Below the pieces are notes generated by a model. The model saw only the letters and a list, made by a program, of their open reading frames with translations. It was not told the DNA's origin and made no database searches. Positions 6,272-9,694 of a DNA stretch of 9,694 nucleotides are shown in pieces. This stretch comes from an uncultured Alistipes sp. GTDB lineage: Bacteria; Bacteroidota; Bacteroidia; Bacteroidales; Rikenellaceae. The number at the start of each line of letters is the position of its first letter. Position 1 is the stretch's first letter. The DNA lies in assembly GCA_958449275.1 (NCBI GenBank), contig CAUDHE010000086.1:1-9694 (forward strand), given 5' to 3'. Made by a program: the position numbers and the translations under genes.

Positions 6272-7405
6272 TCAATGTCCGTAAGCATCGACATCGCGCG
6301 ACGATATCGGCACGGTCAATGCCCGCCATACATACCATATGTAAGCCGCGGCGACGGGGATAAACAAAGAAACCCGGCTCATGACCTCGAGCGTAAATTC
6401 GCTCGACGAGGAATCGGCGATCGAAAGCGACGAGGCGGGATCAGTCAGCGACGGATAGTAACAGGTGTTGTTCCACCCCGCGCACAACAGCAATCCCAGC
6501 ACTGCGAGTATGCTGCCGATGCCGCTGAACCACACTGCGCGGCGACTCCGTCTCGCACCGAGCACGATTCCGCACAACACGGCGACGACTCCCGCCAAGA
6601 ACACGGCCGTCACGGCAGGCATCTCGACAAAATTGCGGAGATATTTGTATTTCTCGACGAACACGCCGCCATCGGGATAGTAACCGTAGCCCTCGGAGAG
6701 CAGCAGCGACACGACGAACACGAGAAAAAAACACAGGAACAACGCGGCAGTAGGAATCGAGCGGCGGGCGGCACGACGACGAATATCGTCGTCGTCGATA
6801 TTGTTTATGAAGAAGTGCAACGCAGTGAGTTGCGACAGCAGCATGACAGCCATGCCGAGGCAGACGTTGCGGTAGTCGGCCACAGCCTCCAGACCGTGCC
6901 AAGGCGACATCCAGCGCGAGATAATCATATCGCCGCCCGTCGCGACAATGTCGGATCGGTCGACGGAGAAATTCGCCCCCGTAAAAAACGTCCCGACGGC
7001 CACGCCCAACAACAAAGGACCGACCACGCCGTTGACGATGAGAAAAGCGTTGAACGTACGTTCGCCGAAGAGGTTGGCGGGTTTGCGTCGGTACTCGTAT
7101 GCCACGGCCTGAATTACGAATACGAACAGAATGGCGAACCACACATAGTACGCGCCGCCGAAACTCGTGGAATAGAACAGCGGAAACGAAGCGAAGAACG
7201 CACCGCCGAAAGTAACCAGCGTGGTGAAAGTGAGTTCCCATTTGCGGCCGAGTGCGCCGACGATCAATTCACGTCGATCGTCGGTGCGTCCCATTACATA
7301 CAAAAGACTTTGGCCGCCCTGCACGAACATCAGGAACACGAGCAACGCGCCGAGCAGCGATATGATGAACCACCAATAGTGCTGAAGAAGGGATAATGTC
7401 GTCAT
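6272..7405 (-). CDS. cydB: Cytochrome bd quinol oxidase subunit II (CydB)
   Basis: This 377-residue membrane protein has about nine hydrophobic helices, a usual length for CydB. It is the second large subunit of cytochrome bd, which oxidises quinol and reduces O2 to water without pumping protons; CydB stabilises haem binding and lacks the main haem ligands. Recognisable parts are HYWWFIISLLGALLVFLMFVQGG (9-31), KWELTFTTLVTFGGAFFASFPLFY (55-78, the conserved helix 2 with its Trp), YEYRRK (103-108) and NGVVGPLLLGVAVGTFF (125-141). A charged loop with four Asp then three Arg (204-211) joins two helices and is encoded by a perfect inverted repeat. The start lies 6 bp beyond the cydA stop, so the two are cotranslated from one mRNA. 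A strong terminator follows. Confidence 0.96.
   Translation of the reverse strand: MTTLSLLQHYWWFIISLLGALLVFLMFVQGGQSLLYVMGRTDDRRELIVGALGRKWELTFTTLVTFGGAFFASFPLFYSTSFGGAYYVWFAILFVFVIQAVAYEYRRKPANLFGERTFNAFLIVNGVVGPLLLGVAVGTFFTGANFSVDRSDIVATGGDMIISRWMSPWHGLEAVADYRNVCLGMAVMLLSQLTALHFFINNIDDDDIRRRAARRSIPTAALFLCFFLVFVVSLLLSEGYGYYPDGGVFVEKYKYLRNFVEMPAVTAVFLAGVVAVLCGIVLGARRSRRAVWFSGIGSILAVLGLLLCAGWNNTCYYPSLTDPASSLSIADSSSSEFTLEVMSRVSLFIPVAAAYIWYVWRALTVPISSRDVDAYGH
6773..6795. repeat. Perfect 10-bp inverted repeat inside cydB
   Basis: ACGACGACGA, a 3-base spacer and TCGTCGTCGT encode the Asp4-Ile-Arg3 loop of CydB on the minus strand. It arises because GAC (Asp) and CGT (Arg) runs are complementary when out of register, so it may be only a coding by-product, though it could form an mRNA hairpin within the operon. 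Confidence 0.7.
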
Positions 7406-7411
7406 GATCGT

Positions 7412-8962
7412 CTATTTTTTATCGGGTCCTATACTTATCTGTTTGAACATGATGCTCAGTTCGGCCGCGAGCAGCGCGGTGAAAACGAAAAAGGCGGTTA
7501 CGACCGAAGCTGTCGACATGTCCGATACGGCCACCGACACCGGCATAAGGTTCTGTATGGCCCACGGCTGGCGCCCCATCTCGGTAACGACCCACCCTGC
7601 CTGCGAGGCCAGATAGGCCAGCGGCACCGCCCATATCATCATCCGAAGCAGCCGACGGCGGTACTCCAAAGTCCCTTTGCGAAGAAACCACAGCACCGCA
7701 GCAAACAGAATTATGAAAAGCATTCCCGCACCCACCATAATACGGAACGCATAAAACACGACCGGCACATTCGGCACGCTCTGTTCGGGCGACGCGAGAT
7801 AACCGTAACCCAGATAGGCGAAATACTCGTCGAGAAAAATCGCACCCTCGCTCGTGTCGGGGTCGAAAAGCCTCCGCACATCGGCAGCCTCAACCTTGTC
7901 GCCGCGCCGCAGTGCATCGCGATAGCGGGCCAACTCCCCTATCGCCCTGCGGCCGTGCTCCATCTTCTCCGACACCGACATTATGCCGTGTTCGGGGTCG
8001 CCGTCGACCAAATCGTTTATGCCGGCCACGTAGGCATCGGCATCGCGATAGCTCATAACCGACAGCAATGCGGGAATATCGGCCCTGAATCGAAAAACAT
8101 CGCCCGTCTCGCGTTCTGCCGCGGGGCGCAGCACGCCCGCCACAGTGAGCGGAGCACGTTCCGAACCGTCGTACAAAGCCTCCATCGCCGCCAGCTTCAT
8201 AGGCTGTACCTCGGCGACCACGGCACCCGAACGATCGCCCGAAAAGGCTGCGATCAGAGAGAACAGAAGACCGAACACGGCTGCGATCCCGATACTCCGC
8301 TTCGCCATAGTCCGCTCGCGACCGCGCAACAGATACCACGCCGACACACCCGTCACGAACACAGCCGACAGAACGAATGACGAAGTGACGGTGTGCGAGA
8401 ATTTGTTGATGGCAACGGGAGAGAACAACACGTCGAAAAAAGAGGTCATCTCGTAACGCACCGTATCTGGATTGAACGTGCATCCTACGGGATACTGCAT
8501 CCACGCATTGGCCACCAAAATCCACAATGCCGACAGATTGGCGCCTACGGCCGTCAGCCAGGTGGCAGTGAGATGGAATCTGCGGCTGACACGTCCCCAA
8601 CCGAAAAACATAACGGCGAAGAATGTGGCTTCGAGGAAGAAAGCCATTATGCCCTCGACAGCCAGCGGCGCGCCGAAAATATCTCCCACGAAATGGGAAT
8701 AGTTGGACCAGTTGGTGCCGAACTCGAATTCGAGAATAAGCCCCGTAGCCACGCCTATGGCGAAATTGACGGCGAAAAGGCGCATCCAGAATTTGGTCAT
8801 CCGCAGCCACTCGGCGTCGCCCGTACGTACATAGATCGTCTCCATGACGGCGCACAGGATACTGAGCCCGAGTGTCAGCGGCACGAAAAGCCAATGATAG
8901 GCGGCCGTCATGGCGAATTGCGCGCGCGACCAGTCGACTACCGACATAAGTTCCGTAACCAT
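7412..8962 (-). CDS. cydA: Cytochrome bd quinol oxidase subunit I (CydA)
   Basis: The 516-residue product carries the catalytic features of CydA. The haem b595 ligand is H23 (in YHWLFVPLTLG), and the haem b558 ligands are H190 (KFSHTVTSSF) and M409 (FRIMVG). E103 and E111 in APLAVEGIMAFFLEA form the proton/haem-d region, and R407 and GRQPW (464-468) are conserved. The quinol-binding loop runs from about GDRSG (242) to FYAF (403) and includes K256 and E261 in QPMKLAAMEALYD; about 160 residues makes it the long-loop type, as in E. coli. The enzyme takes electrons from menaquinol and gives respiration or O2 scavenging at nanomolar O2, which fits a gut anaerobe. ATG 8962 is the chosen start; M6 is an alternative near the E. 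coli N-terminus. It follows the DUF4492 gene by 97 bp and cydB follows after 6 bp. No CydDC assembly genes are in view. Confidence 0.97.
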   Translation of the reverse strand: MVTELMSVVDWSRAQFAMTAAYHWLFVPLTLGLSILCAVMETIYVRTGDAEWLRMTKFWMRLFAVNFAIGVATGLILEFEFGTNWSNYSHFVGDIFGAPLAVEGIMAFFLEATFFAVMFFGWGRVSRRFHLTATWLTAVGANLSALWILVANAWMQYPVGCTFNPDTVRYEMTSFFDVLFSPVAINKFSHTVTSSFVLSAVFVTGVSAWYLLRGRERTMAKRSIGIAAVFGLLFSLIAAFSGDRSGAVVAEVQPMKLAAMEALYDGSERAPLTVAGVLRPAAERETGDVFRFRADIPALLSVMSYRDADAYVAGINDLVDGDPEHGIMSVSEKMEHGRRAIGELARYRDALRRGDKVEAADVRRLFDPDTSEGAIFLDEYFAYLGYGYLASPEQSVPNVPVVFYAFRIMVGAGMLFIILFAAVLWFLRKGTLEYRRRLLRMMIWAVPLAYLASQAGWVVTEMGRQPWAIQNLMPVSVAVSDMSTASVVTAFFVFTALLAAELSIMFKQISIGPDKK

Positions 8963-9059
8963 AGCAAATTATAATTTAATATCAGCTTTAAATTCAACAT
9001 ATCGACACAACTTCGCGATATCGGCAGTTCACCGCAGCCGTACGCATCGGACAGCGTGA

Positions 9060-9311
9060 CTACTGATAATTATCCGTCATATTCTCCATCACCGCAGCGG
9101 CACGTTGCGATTCATCCATACCGCCCAGGGCAGGCACGAAGAACAGCAGGCGCAGCACAACGAAAATCACGACCAGTTTTACGACGATCACGATCCACAG
9201 CGTGCGCCCCACATCCATCGCCCGAAATCCGTCGCGATAGAATCGGAACACCCGCAAGAACAGATTGCGGCTATTGTTTCGTTTCACGACCGACATCATA
9301 TTACGCATCAC
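9060..9311 (-). CDS. DUF4492 family small membrane protein, cytochrome bd-associated
   Basis: This short 83-residue protein matches the DUF4492 pattern as I recall it: FYRDGFRAMDVGRTLWIVIVV across residues 24-44, then VKLVVIFVVLRLLFF (44-58). There is one transmembrane helix (about 39-59), with Lys45 and Arg54 within it, a basic N-terminus and a polar C-terminal tail (MDESQRAAAVMENMTDNYQ), suggesting N-in topology. Members sit next to cydAB in Bacteroidota and Campylobacterota, so a subunit role like CydX/CydS in proteobacterial and Gram-positive cytochrome bd is likely but is inference. It is first in the operon, 97 bp before cydA. Several Met codons (M1, M2, M5, M6) make the exact start uncertain; ATG 9311 gives the longest form, and the conserved part begins near residue 15. 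A small TTCCG/CGGAA dyad (9319-9331) lies just upstream. Confidence 0.82.
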   Translation of the reverse strand: MMRNMMSVVKRNNSRNLFLRVFRFYRDGFRAMDVGRTLWIVIVVKLVVIFVVLRLLFFVPALGGMDESQRAAAVMENMTDNYQ

Positions 9312-9448
9312 GAACCATTTCCGTTGCGGAATTTCAAAAATCAGTCAATATGCGTCGGGAGCGATACGGCAAGACTTTTTCGGATTAAAATAAGTCTCGA
9401 ACGAGTATCGACGACCAAATACGGAACCCTCATCCGATCCCGAAATAA

Positions 9449-9479
9449 TTTGCAGACAAAATATAATTCGCTTACTTTG
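9449..9479 (+). promoter_or_regulatory. Promoter of the GNAT acetyltransferase gene
   Basis: TTTG (9449-9452), 19 bp, then TTACTTTG (9472-9479) matches the Bacteroidota consensus except for one base in the -7 box. The expected leader is about 15-20 bases to the ATG at 9503. Confidence 0.6.
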
Positions 9480-9502
9480 CAAGACAATTAAACAATGCGA
9501 AC

Positions 9503-9694
9503 ATGAACGTACAGACGGCAAACACACCGGCGACTCCCGTTATCGACACTCCGAGACTACGATTGCGGCCGTTCCGCGAGGACGACCTCGACCGATTGTT
9601 CGAATGCGCCCGAGACCCTGTGATCGGCGACCGTGCGGGCTGGAAACCCCACGAAACTCGCGAAGAATCGGAAACCGTTCTGCACGAAGTATTC
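9503..9694 (+). CDS. GNAT family N-acetyltransferase (partial, N-terminal 64 residues)
   Basis: The open frame from ATG 9503 runs to the window end. After a short polar leader, TPRLRLRPFREDDLDRLFECARDPVIGDRAGWKPHETREES (16-56) is the first strand and helix pair of RimJ/RimL-type GNAT acetyltransferases (Acetyltransf_3 family). In these the motif TxRLxLRPxxxxDxxxl precedes a helix and a substrate-side loop ending in W-x-P-H. Such enzymes transfer acetyl from acetyl-CoA to protein N-termini or small amines; the substrate cannot be told. The acetyl-CoA-binding motif lies beyond the window. The gene is divergent from the cyd operon across 191 bp and has its own promoter. An earlier ATG at 9494 is followed by a stop after three codons, so 9503 is the start. 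Confidence 0.85.
   Translation, partial: MNVQTANTPATPVIDTPRLRLRPFREDDLDRLFECARDPVIGDRAGWKPHETREESETVLHEVF

Noticed and set aside
6275..7396. Open frame of 373 codons on the plus strand
   Set aside because: It is antisense to cydB; its polar, His/Arg/Gln-rich translation mirrors the membrane-protein coding strand and matches nothing.
7890..8894. Open frame of 334 codons on the minus strand
   Set aside because: It is an out-of-frame shadow of cydA, extremely Arg-rich, with no recognisable motif.
9494..9505. ATG just before the GNAT gene
   Set aside because: It opens a frame of only three codons before a TGA that overlaps the real start; too short to call a leader peptide.
1..9694. CRISPR array, tRNA/rRNA, transposase, phage or toxin-antitoxin genes
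   Set aside because: No regularly spaced direct repeats, cloverleaf-like segments or mobile-element proteins were seen on either strand; every long gene is accounted for by ordinary metabolic, transport or respiratory families.

Overview
The window (about 57% G+C by eye) looks like the chromosome of an anaerobic gut Bacteroidota, most likely an Alistipes-like member of the Rikenellaceae. The evidence is the Bacteroidota promoter type (-33 TTTG, about 19 bp, -7 TAnnTTTG), the lack of Shine-Dalgarno sequences before starts, the DUF4492-cydA-cydB cluster, the short-chain (SDR) type of threonine dehydrogenase, and lipoprotein versions of transglutaminase-like and sugar-isomerase-like proteins. 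The genus is inference; the phylum is well supported.

Layout. 1-900 (-): 5' part of a transglutaminase-like lipoprotein gene, cut by the window edge. 966-2249 (+): NhaC-family Na+/H+ antiporter, divergent from it across 65 bp. 2250-2472: a G+C-rich foldable stretch followed by a consensus promoter. 2473-3468 (+): lipoprotein with a xylose-isomerase-like TIM barrel and Cys-rich ends, closed by a strong terminator. 3657-4970 (+): exported Gfo/Idh/MocA oxidoreductase, with its own terminator. 5191-6132 (-): SDR-type L-threonine 3-dehydrogenase, convergent with the oxidoreductase, with its own terminator. 9311-6272 (-): DUF4492 gene, cydA and cydB, a cytochrome bd quinol oxidase operon ending in a strong terminator. 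9503-end (+): start of a GNAT acetyltransferase, divergent from the cyd operon.

How the genes work together. The one clear multi-gene unit is the cyd cluster, giving a high-affinity quinol:O2 oxidoreductase plus a single-pass membrane peptide that probably belongs to the complex. The TIM-barrel lipoprotein and the Gfo/Idh/MocA protein are both predicted to be exported, and together suggest extracytoplasmic redox or isomer chemistry on sugars, but they are separated by a terminator and seem to be transcribed separately. The other genes are single transcription units.

No gap exceeds 300 bp. The larger ones are 2250-2472 (structured stretch plus promoter), 3469-3656 (terminator plus promoter), 4971-5190 (two opposed terminators with about 90 unexplained bases between them) and 9312-9502 (divergent control region). 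I see no tRNA, rRNA, CRISPR array, insertion sequence or phage gene. I did not find a convincing new multi-gene system; the most interesting leads are the DUF4492 subunit, the Cys-rich isomerase lipoprotein and the structured element behind the antiporter gene.
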